A DNA stretch of 64,000 nt from Candidatus Saccharimonadota bacterium (lineage in GTDB: Bacteria; Patescibacteriota; Saccharimonadia; Saccharimonadales; Saccharimonadaceae). Every line of letters starts with the position of its first letter. Position 1 is the first letter of the stretch. The stretch covers positions 372,001 through 436,000 of the forward strand of contig JAUCSD010000001.1 in NCBI GenBank assembly GCA_030445245.1, given 5' to 3'. The position numbers and the translations under genes were made by a program. The notes below the pieces were generated by a model. The model searched no databases and was not told the origin of the DNA. It saw nothing but the letters and a program-made list of their open reading frames with translations. Below are positions 43,336-53,738 of this stretch, in pieces.

Positions 43336-44553
43336 TTAGGAACGAACGAGGATGAAGCTGTTCTTACCCTTCTTAAGCAGGATAGGCTTATCAAGAACTA
43401 TGTTCTCAGTTACCTTTTCACCATTTACAGAAACGGCACCACTTTCAATCAGACGACGAGCCTCGCCATTACTAGCCACAACGTGAGCTTCAACCAAACT
43501 TTCGACTACAGTCTTACCGGTATCCACCGTTGGGATCTCTTCGCTCAGTGCATCAATATCTTCCGGTGTAAGGTCACTAAAAGATGCTTCACCGAATAGA
43601 ACACCTGTTACACGCTCTACCGACTCAGTACGCTCTTTGCCATGTACAAGTGTCGTTACCTCATGAGCAAGCGTCTTCTGCGCCAAGCGTGCGCTTGGGT
43701 TTGCGCGGTGCTTTTCATCAAGTGCTTCGATTTCTTCGCGAGAAAGCAGTGTGTACACTTTCGTGTAGTCAATCACTCCATCATCATCAAGATTAAGCCA
43801 GAATTGGTAGAATTTGTAGACACTGGTTTTCTTTGGATTAAGCCAAATTGCACCACCTTCAGACTTACCAAACTTTACCCCAGTAGCCTTATTGATGACA
43901 AGCGGCGCTGAATAGACATGTGCCTCACCGCCTTCAAGTCGACGAATAAGATCGACGCCGGCAATTGAGTTGCCCCATTGATCCGCACCACAAACCTGAA
44001 GCGTAACACGATGCTCGCGGTAGAGATGCAGGAAGTCGTATCCTTGCATCAAAGCGTAGCTAAACTCGGCATAACTAATGCCGTTGCCACCCTCACCAAG
44101 CCGTGATTGAACAAACTCACGCCCAAGCATTTGACTCATTGGTACGTGCTTACCGACATTTCTCAAAAAATCGATAAAGCCAATAGGCTCGAACCAGTCA
44201 TAATTATCGACAACTTCAAATTCCTGACCAGCAAAAATTCTTCGATATTCTGAAGCAATTCCTTGTTTATTCTTCTCTATCTCCTCAAGTGTCTTTATTG
44301 GACGCTCTTCAGCCTTACCGTCTGGATCACCAATCATAACCGTCGCGCCACCTACGAGCAGGTATGCTTTATGTCCATGGTCGATAAAGTGACGCACCAT
44401 CATAGCAGAGGCGAAGTTGCCAATAGTCATACTGTCACTGCTTGGCTCCACGCCAAAATAGAAAGAGATAGGTTCCTGATCAAGTTCGGTCAAGTCTTTG
44501 AATGTAGTTTGGTTAACAAACCCACGCCACTGCAGTTCTTCGGAAAGTTTCAT
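43336..44553 (-). CDS. tyrS: tyrosyl-tRNA synthetase
   Basis: This 405-residue class I synthetase has the nucleotide-binding motif near residue 45 reading SSDSMTIGNF, so the HIGH motif is TIGN with both histidines replaced. LVGGATVMIGDPDGK, QVCGADQWGNSIAG and the KMSKS equivalent KFGKS follow, then a C-terminal S4 domain (ESGAVSVNGEKV). AAGGAG and TATACT precede the ATG. It is divergent from the PBP gene. Confidence 0.96.
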   Translation of the reverse strand: MKLSEELQWRGFVNQTTFKDLTELDQEPISFYFGVEPSSDSMTIGNFASAMMVRHFIDHGHKAYLLVGGATVMIGDPDGKAEERPIKTLEEIEKNKQGIASEYRRIFAGQEFEVVDNYDWFEPIGFIDFLRNVGKHVPMSQMLGREFVQSRLGEGGNGISYAEFSYALMQGYDFLHLYREHRVTLQVCGADQWGNSIAGVDLIRRLEGGEAHVYSAPLVINKATGVKFGKSEGGAIWLNPKKTSVYKFYQFWLNLDDDGVIDYTKVYTLLSREEIEALDEKHRANPSARLAQKTLAHEVTTLVHGKERTESVERVTGVLFGEASFSDLTPEDIDALSEEIPTVDTGKTVVESLVEAHVVASNGEARRLIESGAVSVNGEKVTENIVLDKPILLKKGKNSFILVRS

Positions 44554-44665
44554 TCCTATCTCCTTATCTGTTATTACTCTGGTCAGTATACCAGAAAATA
44601 GTACCTAGCGCGACAAAAAACAATGCTATAATAGTGAGTAATATTGCTTATGGGAAGAAAATTAC

Positions 44666-47347
44666 GTGGCTAAAAAACCATCAAAATCACGCAATATGAG
44701 CGTGTACTCGAACTTAGCGCATAAGCGCAAAACCAAGAAAGACTCACAAGCTCGTAAAAAAGCTGAGTATTTAGCCAGCCTTCCAAAGCATCCTGTTAAG
44801 CGGATTCTCTATCGCATGCACCCTAAACGCGTTTGGGGCTATTGGTTTAGTAAAAAAGGCGCATTCATGGCACTTAAAGTCTTCGGCGTAGCCGTCCTGC
44901 TTGTTGTTCTTAGTACCGGCGCACTCTTCGCATATTTCCGAAAAGACCTTGATTCTATTCGCCCAGGCGAACTTGCCAAACGCGTCCAGACAACAGTCAC
45001 TAAGTACTATGACCGAAATAATGTCCTCCTCTGGGAAGATAAGGGTGATGGAGATTACACTCTTGTTGTCGATGGAAATAACATCAACAAATATATGAAA
45101 GAGGCTACTGTTGCCGTTGAAGACAAAGACTTCTACCAACACGGCGGTATCAGTGTCTCTGGTCTCGCCCGTGCGCTCGTTAGCAACACGAGTGGTGGTA
45201 GCACTCAAGGTGGTTCGACATTAACCCAGCAACTCGTTAAGCAAGTGTTCTTCGCCGACGAGGCACAAAAGCGTGGGCTCGATGGTGTACCGCGCAAGAT
45301 TAAAGAAATGATCTTAGCTATTGAAGTTGAACGTATGTACAACAAAGACCAGATTCTTGATCTATATTTGAATGAATCACCATATGGTGGTCGCCGTAAC
45401 GGTGTCGAGTCGGCAGCTCAAACCTACTTTGGTAAATCATCTAAAGATCTGACTCTTGCCGAGGCAGCCCTCCTTGCTGGTATCCCAAACCAGCCTGGTC
45501 TCTATGACCCATACAATATTGAGGGGCATGAGGCACTCATCGCTCGTCAGCACAAAGTGCTCGACAACATGCAGGAGCAAGGCTACGTAACAGCAGCCGA
45601 GGTTGCTGAAGCAAAGAAATACCCAATCCTCGATAATATTAAACCAGTCTCTGACCAGTATAAGGACATCAAAGCGCCACACTTCGTTCAAATGGTCCGA
45701 AGCAACTTGGAAAAAGAGCTCGGTAAAGCAACTGTTGGGCGTGGTGGACTAACCGTCAAGACGACGCTTGATTACCGTGTACAGAGCAAACTTGAAGAAG
45801 CCATGACCGATATGTTCAACTCCAGCGTCCCTAAGGTAAACGGATTCACTAACGGTGCTGGTACGGTTGAGGATAATACAACTGGTCAGGTCATTGCTAT
45901 GCTCGGTAGCCGAAGCTTCGATTACCCAGGATACGGTCAAGATAATGCCGCTACGGCGTTCATCCAGCCGGGCTCGAGCATCAAGCCACTCGTGTATGCC
46001 CAGCTATTCGCTCAAAAGCCAAATGGTCAAGCAAACTACGGTAGCGGTTCGGTACTCTCAGATACGAAAACAACCTTTGATGGTAACTACACGCCAAACA
46101 ACGCAGACAAGACATTTAAGGGTAATATAACTATCCGTTCCGCTCTTGCTACGTCTCGTAACATCCCAGCCATTAAGGCGATGGCTGTTGCCGGCGTCCA
46201 GCCGACACTTGCAGCAATCCGTGATGACGGTGACAAAGAATATTGTACGCAAGGTGCCGATGCCCAGGCAGGGCTATCATCAGCAATTGGTGGTTGTGGT
46301 ACAAAACAAACTGACCATGTTAACGCATTCTCAACACTTGCTCGTGGAGGTGTCTACAAGCCACAAACAAGTGTTCTCGAAGTAACGAACAGCCAGGGTG
46401 AAACGCTCAAGAAATGGAAAGATGAAAGCAAGCAAGTGATTGACCCTCAAGTCGCCTACATCCTTAGCGACATACTCGGTGATGCAAATGCACGTAAGCC
46501 GCTCTTCGGCAGCATCACTGCTGGACTCAGTTACGGCAACACAGGTATCCGCACCGCTACAAAGACTGGTACATCCGACATCGGTGGCGATAAAGCAAAA
46601 GATATTTGGATGATGACCTACAGTCCTGCTGTCTCAATGGGTATATGGCTCGGTAACCCAGATACGACCCCGCTCAAGAGTGGTAACTCGACCCTCCCTG
46701 GACCAATCATCGATAAGGTTATGCGCTTTATTCACCAGGACATATACGGCACCGATGGCCGTTGGAAACCAAACGACTGGTTCACTCAACCAGCTGGCGT
46801 TCAAAAGATCAATAACGAACTATACCCATCTTGGTACGACAAAAACCAGAACAAGCCAAACGCTAAATTAACATTTGATAAAGTCTCTAAGAAAAAAGCT
46901 ACAGATTGTACGCCTGACAGCGCTAAGATCGAAATTGATGTTAACAAGACGACCGATCCTATTTCGAAAAAGGATGTCTACATCGCTCCTGATGGCTATG
47001 ATGCCACTAAGGATGACGACGTACATAAGTGTGACGACGTGAAGCCTGCGGTCGGCGCAATTAGTATAACGGGCAAGACGCAGATTAATGTAAGTGTCGT
47101 TGCAGGAACACATCCGCTTCAACAACTCGAGATAAAGGTAGGCGATACCATTGTCGCAACACTACCTATCACTACGAGCGGTACCTACTCAACGACGTAC
47201 ACCTTCACTGGTACGTCACAGACAATTACTGCGACGCTAACCGATGATGCACTCTACACGAGTGTTGGTACGAAGACTGCCGATGTGTCCTATTTGCCAA
47301 ACAGCAATAGGACCACGGAGCTCGCAAGCAGCCGACGGCGCCGATAG
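44666..47347 (+). CDS. class A penicillin-binding protein (PBP1a-like)
   Basis: This 893-residue bifunctional peptidoglycan synthase has a long basic cytoplasmic tail (1-70), one transmembrane helix (about 75-95), a glycosyltransferase domain (AVEDKDFYQHGG; GGSTLTQQLVKQVFF; YLNESPYGGRRNGVESAAQTYFGK) and a transpeptidase domain with SSIK (in QPGSSIKPLVYA), the SxN region and KTGTS. An Ig-like module (about 795-875) and an Arg-rich end follow. GTG 44666 has GGGAAG upstream and TATAAT at about 44629. Confidence 0.95.
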   Translation: MAKKPSKSRNMSVYSNLAHKRKTKKDSQARKKAEYLASLPKHPVKRILYRMHPKRVWGYWFSKKGAFMALKVFGVAVLLVVLSTGALFAYFRKDLDSIRPGELAKRVQTTVTKYYDRNNVLLWEDKGDGDYTLVVDGNNINKYMKEATVAVEDKDFYQHGGISVSGLARALVSNTSGGSTQGGSTLTQQLVKQVFFADEAQKRGLDGVPRKIKEMILAIEVERMYNKDQILDLYLNESPYGGRRNGVESAAQTYFGKSSKDLTLAEAALLAGIPNQPGLYDPYNIEGHEALIARQHKVLDNMQEQGYVTAAEVAEAKKYPILDNIKPVSDQYKDIKAPHFVQMVRSNLEKELGKATVGRGGLTVKTTLDYRVQSKLEEAMTDMFNSSVPKVNGFTNGAGTVEDNTTGQVIAMLGSRSFDYPGYGQDNAATAFIQPGSSIKPLVYAQLFAQKPNGQANYGSGSVLSDTKTTFDGNYTPNNADKTFKGNITIRSALATSRNIPAIKAMAVAGVQPTLAAIRDDGDKEYCTQGADAQAGLSSAIGGCGTKQTDHVNAFSTLARGGVYKPQTSVLEVTNSQGETLKKWKDESKQVIDPQVAYILSDILGDANARKPLFGSITAGLSYGNTGIRTATKTGTSDIGGDKAKDIWMMTYSPAVSMGIWLGNPDTTPLKSGNSTLPGPIIDKVMRFIHQDIYGTDGRWKPNDWFTQPAGVQKINNELYPSWYDKNQNKPNAKLTFDKVSKKKATDCTPDSAKIEIDVNKTTDPISKKDVYIAPDGYDATKDDDVHKCDDVKPAVGAISITGKTQINVSVVAGTHPLQQLEIKVGDTIVATLPITTSGTYSTTYTFTGTSQTITATLTDDALYTSVGTKTADVSYLPNSNRTTELASSRRRR

Positions 47348-47370
47348 CCAAAGCGGCAGCATAAGAATAC

Positions 47371-47401
47371 AATATCACCCCGATTGTCTCGGGGTGATAT
47401 T
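47371..47401 (+). terminator. PBP gene terminator
   Basis: A perfect 13-bp stem AATATCACCCCGA/TCGGGGTGATATT with a 5-nt loop, followed by TTTTC. Confidence 0.9.
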
Positions 47402-47422
47402 TTTCATAGGTGCTATCCGAAT

Positions 47423-48388
47423 CTACTGTTTGTCTACAAGATCAATCAAAGATGCTTCACGATCAGCTGAAGTGCGGGGCTTCTTTGTGTATTGACGCTG
47501 GGGCTGTGGACGTGGCGGGCGTTGTTCAACGTGTTGCTTCTTCTCAGGCCGCTGACGCGCATTTTTATCGCTATCACTGTGATAGACGGTTGGAGCTGGT
47601 TTAGGCTCATGTACGGGCTGCTGAGCCTCTCGTACAGGTTTTTTACCAGCAGGCTTATGAAGTGGCTGCGGTTTTGGTGGCGTAGAGCGCTCAGTTGGCT
47701 TTGCAAACATCATTTTGCCAGCTGCTGTTTGCAAGCTGCGGATAAATTCAATCTCAACCGTTTGACCGACTTGTTTTGAGGCATTTTCCACCACAACCAT
47801 GGTACCGTCAGTAAGGTAGCCGACACCCTGATGAGAATCCTGACCTTTTTGAACGAGTTCGAGGAGCATCTTTTCACCCGGAAGATATGCCATGCGAAGA
47901 CTCTGGGCCAGCTCGTTAACATTAAGGACGGTGATCCCCTCAACAACAGCTACCTTGTTTAGGTTATAGTCGATAGTACATACGGCAGCTGAGTATTTTT
48001 TAGCCAGTGTTAATAGTCGCTCATCAACACCTTCCTCGGCTTTACTGCCATCTTGAAGGATCTCGACAACCATATGAGGCATGTTCTGAAGTTCTTTGAC
48101 TACATCAAGACCATAGCGGGCTCGAGTTCGTTTGTCGTGATCCGCATTGTCAGCAAGGAACTGGAGTTCTCCAATGACACTGCGGGGGATGACAAGAGTA
48201 TCACCGATAAAACCTGACTTAGCTACAGAGATAATACGTCCGTCGATAAGCACAGATGTATCTACGAGGATAGGTCGACCAGCTCGTTTTGATATATTTT
48301 GTCGTGGTAATTTTACCACGAGGTATGTTACTTCAGCGAGGATAGCAAGGGCTGTCACAGCAAGCAGAAGTTGTATTGTTTTTTCCAT
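47423..48388 (-). CDS. membrane-anchored PIN-TRAM domain protein (YacL-like)
   Basis: This 321-residue protein has an N-terminal transmembrane helix (4-26), a PIN nuclease domain (VDTSVLIDGRI near 42; acidic residues in RARYGLDVV and TIDYNLNKVA), a TRAM RNA-binding domain (about 190-240, GVGYLTDGTMVVVENASKQVGQ) and a disordered Pro/Lys/Arg-rich tail of about 80 residues. It probably acts on RNA at the membrane. clpC-radA-PIN/TRAM synteny is known from Gram-positives. Confidence 0.88.
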   Translation of the reverse strand: MEKTIQLLLAVTALAILAEVTYLVVKLPRQNISKRAGRPILVDTSVLIDGRIISVAKSGFIGDTLVIPRSVIGELQFLADNADHDKRTRARYGLDVVKELQNMPHMVVEILQDGSKAEEGVDERLLTLAKKYSAAVCTIDYNLNKVAVVEGITVLNVNELAQSLRMAYLPGEKMLLELVQKGQDSHQGVGYLTDGTMVVVENASKQVGQTVEIEFIRSLQTAAGKMMFAKPTERSTPPKPQPLHKPAGKKPVREAQQPVHEPKPAPTVYHSDSDKNARQRPEKKQHVEQRPPRPQPQRQYTKKPRTSADREASLIDLVDKQ

Positions 48389-48407
48389 TTTTTATTCTTT
48401 CTCCTAC

Positions 48408-49760
48408 TTATTGTAGGTAGTCTATAAGTGCTTGGCGCAAATCACCAACACCTTTAATGAATGAGTCCTTTTGGGCTGACTTGGGTGCGATCGCCTGGGT
48501 GAAGCCTAATTTTTTAGCTTCAGCTATACGACGATCACTACTGTGAACGCTTCGTATTTCACCACCAAGTCCCACCTCACCAAACACGACTAGTTCGTCA
48601 CTTAGGCGCTTGCCCGCAGCGGCACTAGCAATTGCCATACAGATGGCAAGATCCGCCGCCGGATCAGCCAGCCTCAATCCTCCGACGACATTGATATAAA
48701 TATCTTTGTCCGATAAATTCAGTTTCGTTCGTCGCTCAAGCACAGCGATTAAAAGATTGAGTCGGTTCAGGTCGAATCCCGAGGCTGTACGTTTAGGATA
48801 CCCGAAACTGGTCGGATTGACAAGTGCTTGGATCTCCACGAGCAGTGGTCGAGTGCCCTCAAGTGTTGCCATGACAACTGATCCGTCAGCATTCTGGCGT
48901 TCAGCCAGAAGTGCTGCCGAAGGATTTTCAACCACGCGTAGACCCTGTTCGTACATTTCAAAAATTGCCGCTTCGTTTGTTGATCCAAATCGGTTCTTAA
49001 CCGCTCGGACTACCTTGAAGCCTCCGTAACGGTCGCCTTCAAATTGTAAAACAACATCAACAAGGTGTTCAAGCACTTTCGGGCCAGCGATACTGCCTTC
49101 TTTGGTAACGTGACCAACGAGTACTACGGCGGCACCAGCCTCTTTGGCGGCTCGAATAATAACATTACTGCTGTTGGTGATCTGACTAACTGTACCAGGT
49201 GCTGAGGTAATTTCATCGAGGCTCAGTGTTTGGATTGAGTCAATAATTACAAATGTGTATGCGCCAGAACGAATCGTTGCAGCAATATCATCTGCGCTTG
49301 TACTCGCAATAAAGTGAAGATGCTCGCGAGTATTAGCGCCAAGCCGTTCAGCGCGAAGTTTTACCTGAGAAGCAGATTCCTCACCACTGGCATAGAGTAC
49401 CGGTTGTGTCTTGCCGACTTCACTTGCTACTTGCAGCAGTAACGTGCTCTTGCCGATTCCCGGCTGTCCCGCCATAAGCATTACGCCGCCCGGCAGGATT
49501 CCACCACCAAGTACCGCATCGAGATCTGAGTAGCCGGTTGTCATGCGTTTTGCTGTTTCTTCAATCGAAATTGATTGCATCGTTTGCGGCGAAAGAACCC
49601 GGCCGCTACTTGCACTTTTAGAGACAGCCGACTTGCCACTCGAGACTGGCGCCTGTTCAACGAGCGTATTCCACTCGCCACAATTATCACACTTACCTGT
49701 CCATTTTGGATAACTTGCCCCACAGTTTTGGCAGATAAATAGAGTCTTACTTTTTACCAT
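48408..49760 (-). CDS. radA: DNA repair protein RadA (Sms)
   Basis: This 450-residue branch-migration helicase has a C4 zinc finger (CQNCGASYPKWTGKCDNCGEW, residues 10-30), Walker A GQPGIGKST, the RadA-specific KNRFGSTNE and a C-terminal Lon-like domain (GGLRLADPAADLAICMAIASAA). It lies between the metallopeptidase and PIN genes, 19-20 bp from each, in the clpC operon. Confidence 0.97.
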   Translation of the reverse strand: MVKSKTLFICQNCGASYPKWTGKCDNCGEWNTLVEQAPVSSGKSAVSKSASSGRVLSPQTMQSISIEETAKRMTTGYSDLDAVLGGGILPGGVMLMAGQPGIGKSTLLLQVASEVGKTQPVLYASGEESASQVKLRAERLGANTREHLHFIASTSADDIAATIRSGAYTFVIIDSIQTLSLDEITSAPGTVSQITNSSNVIIRAAKEAGAAVVLVGHVTKEGSIAGPKVLEHLVDVVLQFEGDRYGGFKVVRAVKNRFGSTNEAAIFEMYEQGLRVVENPSAALLAERQNADGSVVMATLEGTRPLLVEIQALVNPTSFGYPKRTASGFDLNRLNLLIAVLERRTKLNLSDKDIYINVVGGLRLADPAADLAICMAIASAAAGKRLSDELVVFGEVGLGGEIRSVHSSDRRIAEAKKLGFTQAIAPKSAQKDSFIKGVGDLRQALIDYLQ

Positions 49761-49768
49761 TACGCTTA

Positions 49769-50770
49769 TTATAGACTAGGTGCCGGTGCCAGGCTACTGT
49801 CGATACTCCTGTTTAGTGCTTCGGACTGGCTCGAGATACTCATAAGCTCATCACGTATGCTGTTATAGTTGCTCACTTCGTCGTTAATCGCTTGACGACT
49901 GATGTCCAACTGATCGGCACGACCAAGAAGCGCGTTACGCTCCTTGTTGAGTTCAGCCTGGGTCGAGAAGGCACCACTCTTAGCTCGCCGTTCAAACTCA
50001 CTGACATCCTGATTGAACTGAGTGATTGATTTATTGTACATAACCGATTCGGACTCAATTTTATCACCAAGCTGGGTGAGCTGAGCAGATAACGTATCAG
50101 CTCGCGTTTGTAGATCTGAAAAGACGGTGGCATATTTTTGATGAAGTGCGACAACTTTACCTCGATCAGAGAAGTACTTTGAGTAGTGCGCCTCAAGCTC
50201 TGGACTGATGTCGGCAACTTCCGTTCCAATCACTGAGTGCAACTCATTATCACGTTCACCTGGTTCAGTACGTGCGTAAAAGGCCATCCGTTCACTAAAG
50301 TCCTTATTGTCGCGCAGCTTGGCATACTCTTGTTCAAGCAAGCTATTCACCTTCTGTTTTTCAGTCTGGTCCATGCGATCATATGCCGCATGCAGCATTT
50401 CATGAGTAGCCGTTACTTCGCGAATGCCATCAAGATCCTTGTTCGGTACATTGTAGATATAAATGGAATGTCCATTATAACAACCGAGGATTGCTGTACT
50501 TTGTTCTTTGCGATCACACTCTTTATTGAAGGTGGTCGCTTCGAGCACCGACGGATGAGTCGCATAGAAGTAAAACTTACCTGTATCGTTCAGGCCGGAG
50601 CGCTCAGCAAATGAAACGATATCGCTCGTTGGCTGGTACTGCCACACACTCAATTGGTCGAGTACCGCTTGGCGATTGATAAGAAGCAGATACGCGCCAG
50701 CGATACACAAAAAGAACGCGACAAGACTTATAAAATAACCGGCCGATTTATGCGGTTTCGTGTCGGACAT
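49769..50770 (-). CDS. membrane-anchored putative zinc metallopeptidase with coiled coil
   Basis: This 333-residue protein has one N-terminal transmembrane helix (about 13-32), an outside domain with HEMLH in EVTATHEMLHAAYDRM (about 122-137), matching HExxH, and a possible third ligand in ISPELEAHY. The C-terminal ~130 residues are coiled coil. Peptidase function is inferred from the motif only. ATG 50770 lies inside the end of clpC (23-bp overlap), so it is coupled to clpC and shares its HrcA control. Confidence 0.65.
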   Translation of the reverse strand: MSDTKPHKSAGYFISLVAFFLCIAGAYLLLINRQAVLDQLSVWQYQPTSDIVSFAERSGLNDTGKFYFYATHPSVLEATTFNKECDRKEQSTAILGCYNGHSIYIYNVPNKDLDGIREVTATHEMLHAAYDRMDQTEKQKVNSLLEQEYAKLRDNKDFSERMAFYARTEPGERDNELHSVIGTEVADISPELEAHYSKYFSDRGKVVALHQKYATVFSDLQTRADTLSAQLTQLGDKIESESVMYNKSITQFNQDVSEFERRAKSGAFSTQAELNKERNALLGRADQLDISRQAINDEVSNYNSIRDELMSISSQSEALNRSIDSSLAPAPSL

Positions 50771-53228
50771 CAACCGTTACGCTACCCTTTCGCGCGCCGA
50801 TTTCAAGCACGCTACCTTTTTCGTACTCGCCCGAAAGGATACCATCGGCTAACTGGTGCTCCAGTTCATCCTGCAGAGCTCGTCGGAGTGGACGGGCACC
50901 AAACTTTTCATCGTAACCTTTACTAATAAGGAGCTTCTTAGCGACAGGCTTAATAACAAGGTGAATGCCTTTACGAACCAGTCGCTGTTGTAGTTCTTCG
51001 ATCATGTTATCGAAAATCTTACTTACTTCTGTCTTCGTCAGTGCACGGAATGTCACGACGGCATCGAAACGGTTAATCAGTTCCGGACGCATCATACGCG
51101 CCAATGCCTCTTGAGCGGCAGCGGCATTCTCAGCGTGCACTTGATCAAGCTGCTTCTCGTCAGATTTACTTTTGGCGTGGAAGCCAAGACTCGATTCTTT
51201 CATCATTCGATCAGCACCAAGGTTGCTTGTGAGAATGATGATCGCGTTTGAGAAATCGACACTACGGCCTTTGGCATCGGTTAGCTTGCCATCTTCGAGA
51301 AGCTGAAGAAGCAATTGAAATACTTCGGAGTGAGCTTTCTCGATTTCGTCAAAGAGCACGACGCTGTACGGCTGACGACGAATTTTATCCGTTAGCTGTC
51401 CACCATCCTCGTATCCGACATATCCAGCTGGTGCACCGAGCAGACGGCTTGTATTGTGACGCTCACCAAACTCACTCATATCAATTTTAATGAGTGCATC
51501 GTCGCTACCGAATACTTCACGGGCAAGTACTTTAGCAAGTTCCGTCTTACCAACTCCGGTTGGACCCATAAAGACAAATGAACCGATTGGACGTCTGCTA
51601 CTTGCGACGCCGCTACGACTGCGACGAATTGCACGAGCCACCTTTTCAACGGCTTCCTCTTGTCCGATAATATATTTGCCTAGGTGCTTCTCGAGCATCC
51701 GTAGGAGTTTTGCTTCGGACTTCTGCACACGCTTTACCGGAATACCGGTCATCGTAGCAATGGCATGAGCAATATCATCATCCTTGAGTTTGATCGGTGT
51801 TTTCTTCTCGTAATCTGCCTTCGTCTCCTCAAGCTTTGAAGTAATCTGGCTGATCCGAGTTTTATATAGGGCTGCTCGCTCGTAATCTTCATTAATGACA
51901 GCGTCTTCCATTTTTTCATTAAGATTCTTAAGCTGACGAGTGAAGTCACGGAGCTTGCTTGGCTTACGTCCCGCTCGTACTCGGACAAGGGCTGCCGCCT
52001 CGTCGATAACATCAATCGCTTTATCCGGCATGAATCGTTCGCTAACGTAGCGATCAGCCATATATACAGCATCTTCAAGCACTTCATCACTCATCGTGAC
52101 GCCGTGGTGTTTCTCGTAGTAGCTGCGAAGTCCCTTTACGATAGCAATCGTATCCTTCATGTTTGGTTCTGGCACGACAATCGTCTGGAAGCGACGCTCA
52201 AGTGCGGCATCTTTTTCAATATGCTTGCGATACTCATCAAGCGTTGTGGCGCCAATCATATGCAACTCTCCGCGAGCGAGCGCTGGTTTTAGCATATTAG
52301 CTGCATCAAGTGCACCTTCAGCAGCACCTGCCCCAACAAGAAGATGCAACTCATCAATAAAGATAATGATGTTCTTCTGTTCTTTCAGCTCATCGATAAC
52401 TTTCTTAAGACGCTCTTCAAACTCACCTCGGTATTTCGTGCCAGCGATCATAGCTGCAAGATCGAGCTGAATCACCCGGCGATCAAGCAAGTGATCAGGA
52501 ACGTCTTCACGGGCGATTCGCTGGGCAAGTCCTTCGACGATAGCCGTTTTACCAACGCCAGGCTCACCAATAAGAACTGGGTTATTTTTCGTACGGCGAC
52601 TTAAGATTGTCACCATTCGCTCTTCTTGGGTTTCGCGGCCAATAACAGGATCCAGTTCGCCATTGCGAGCCTTGGCCGTAAGATCGGTACCGAATGTCTC
52701 AAGCGCACCTGCACGTCCCGCTCGCTTCTTCGTTTGCGTTCCTTGGGCGTTTTCACCATCATATGCAGTGTTATTCTGGCGGTCAAAAAACTCTTCAAGA
52801 TCACCGGTGAGCTCTCCGATATCAATGCTCATATCACGAAGCAAGACGGTAGCTCGGGCATTTTTCTGTGTGAGGATACTATAAAGAATATGTTCGGTAC
52901 CAAGGTGCTCTTGGTGAAATTCCTGAGCAATTTCCCAACTCATTTTAAGAGTAAGCTTAGCAGTTTCAGATAGTCCCTTAGCGCCAGTACTTACCACGAG
53001 CGCCCGTGGTGTAAGATTAAGAGCAAGTTCAGCACGGTCGAGAGTCACGCCAGCATCGGCGAGTACTTTGGCACCTACTGAGGAGCCCTGAGCAAGTACT
53101 CCGAGGAGTAAGTGTTCAGTGCCAATATACGCACTTCCGTATCCACGAGCGATTGCATCTGCGTGCTGCAAGCTGCTGCGGGCGTTGTCGGTTAAGTGCG
53201 ACACGAATTCCGTGAAATCATCTGCCAT
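50748..53228 (-). CDS. clpC: ATP-dependent Clp protease ATPase subunit ClpC
   Basis: This 826-residue Hsp100 unfoldase has a double Clp N-domain (1-145), AAA-1 with GEPGVGKT (about 216), a middle coiled-coil domain ([29 protein letters not shown]), and AAA-2 with GPTGVGKT (about 552) and a C-terminal D2-small domain. The partner protease ClpP is at 24238. A perfect CIRCE lies upstream; there is no ctsR, mcsA or mcsB. Confidence 0.97.
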   Translation of the reverse strand: MADDFTEFVSHLTDNARSSLQHADAIARGYGSAYIGTEHLLLGVLAQGSSVGAKVLADAGVTLDRAELALNLTPRALVVSTGAKGLSETAKLTLKMSWEIAQEFHQEHLGTEHILYSILTQKNARATVLLRDMSIDIGELTGDLEEFFDRQNNTAYDGENAQGTQTKKRAGRAGALETFGTDLTAKARNGELDPVIGRETQEERMVTILSRRTKNNPVLIGEPGVGKTAIVEGLAQRIAREDVPDHLLDRRVIQLDLAAMIAGTKYRGEFEERLKKVIDELKEQKNIIIFIDELHLLVGAGAAEGALDAANMLKPALARGELHMIGATTLDEYRKHIEKDAALERRFQTIVVPEPNMKDTIAIVKGLRSYYEKHHGVTMSDEVLEDAVYMADRYVSERFMPDKAIDVIDEAAALVRVRAGRKPSKLRDFTRQLKNLNEKMEDAVINEDYERAALYKTRISQITSKLEETKADYEKKTPIKLKDDDIAHAIATMTGIPVKRVQKSEAKLLRMLEKHLGKYIIGQEEAVEKVARAIRRSRSGVASSRRPIGSFVFMGPTGVGKTELAKVLAREVFGSDDALIKIDMSEFGERHNTSRLLGAPAGYVGYEDGGQLTDKIRRQPYSVVLFDEIEKAHSEVFQLLLQLLEDGKLTDAKGRSVDFSNAIIILTSNLGADRMMKESSLGFHAKSKSDEKQLDQVHAENAAAAQEALARMMRPELINRFDAVVTFRALTKTEVSKIFDNMIEELQQRLVRKGIHLVIKPVAKKLLISKGYDEKFGARPLRRALQDELEHQLADGILSGEYEKGSVLEIGARKGSVTVDVRHETA

Positions 53229-53299
53229 AATTCTATTATCAATCCTCTCTTAGTCTGGCGCAAGCACTTTGTTTTCTTTGCCTTTGCACTGCTATATTT

Positions 53300-53340
53300 A
53301 GTATATATAAAAATTAGCACTCGAGTCAAGGGAGTGCTAA
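53300..53340 (-). promoter_or_regulatory. clpC operon promoter with perfect CIRCE operator
   Basis: TTAGCACTC-N9-GAGTGCTAA (53314-53340) equals the CIRCE consensus. -35 TTGACT (53324-53329) lies in the N9 spacer and -10 TATACT (53300-53305) just downstream with an 18-bp spacer, the same layout as at clpP. Confidence 0.95.
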
Positions 53341-53400
53341 TACTATTTTTCGTAACAGAGGTCGATTAGGTTTTTAATTATAAGTGGCGCATACTAACAT

Positions 53401-53472
53401 ATGTTATCACTACCATGCGGTAAGAAAGATACCCTTATGTACAAACAATCTAACGAATTAGCGGCATTCTAA
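53401..53472 (+). CDS. possible 23-codon upstream ORF
   Basis: ATG 53401 lies 5 nt after CATACT and the ORF (MLSLPCGKKDTLMYKQSNEL...) ends in TAATG, overlapping the start of the 53472 gene. It may be a leaderless upstream ORF that couples translation of the next one. Confidence 0.35.
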   Translation: MLSLPCGKKDTLMYKQSNELAAF

Positions 53473-53681
53473 TGACACTCGACGAAATCACACTCAAGCT
53501 CGAGCAAATGCAATCTGATCCAACAATGGTCACCAAAGGAATCTACAGTCCTAGCGCAAATGAGTTTCCGGGTAATCAATTGCCTTTCGTTGAAATTCAT
53601 CTCGCTTACCTACGCAAGCACCAAAGCGTCAATCCGTCCCATTACCTTTCAAACCTACAGATCATGATCAAACAACGCTAA
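53472..53681 (+). CDS. 69-residue soluble protein, unknown
   Basis: A small protein starting MTLDEITLKLEQMQSDPTMV, host-like in composition, with no recognised family. It lacks its own Shine-Dalgarno; the start overlaps the end of an upstream ORF (TAATG), so re-initiation is likely. A terminator shared with nusA follows immediately. Confidence 0.6.
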   Translation: MTLDEITLKLEQMQSDPTMVTKGIYSPSANEFPGNQLPFVEIHLAYLRKHQSVNPSHYLSNLQIMIKQR

Positions 53682-53683
53682 TA

Positions 53684-53716
53684 AAAACTCCGCCCTGATT
53701 TCTCAAGACGGATTTT
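53684..53716 (+). terminator. terminator shared by the 53472 gene and nusA
   Basis: AAAAA-TCCG pairs with CGGA-TTTTTT (bulged C) around an AT-rich loop; T-runs occur on both strands between the two convergent genes. Confidence 0.65.
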
Positions 53717-53738
53717 TTATTATGCATTGCAGACTGAA

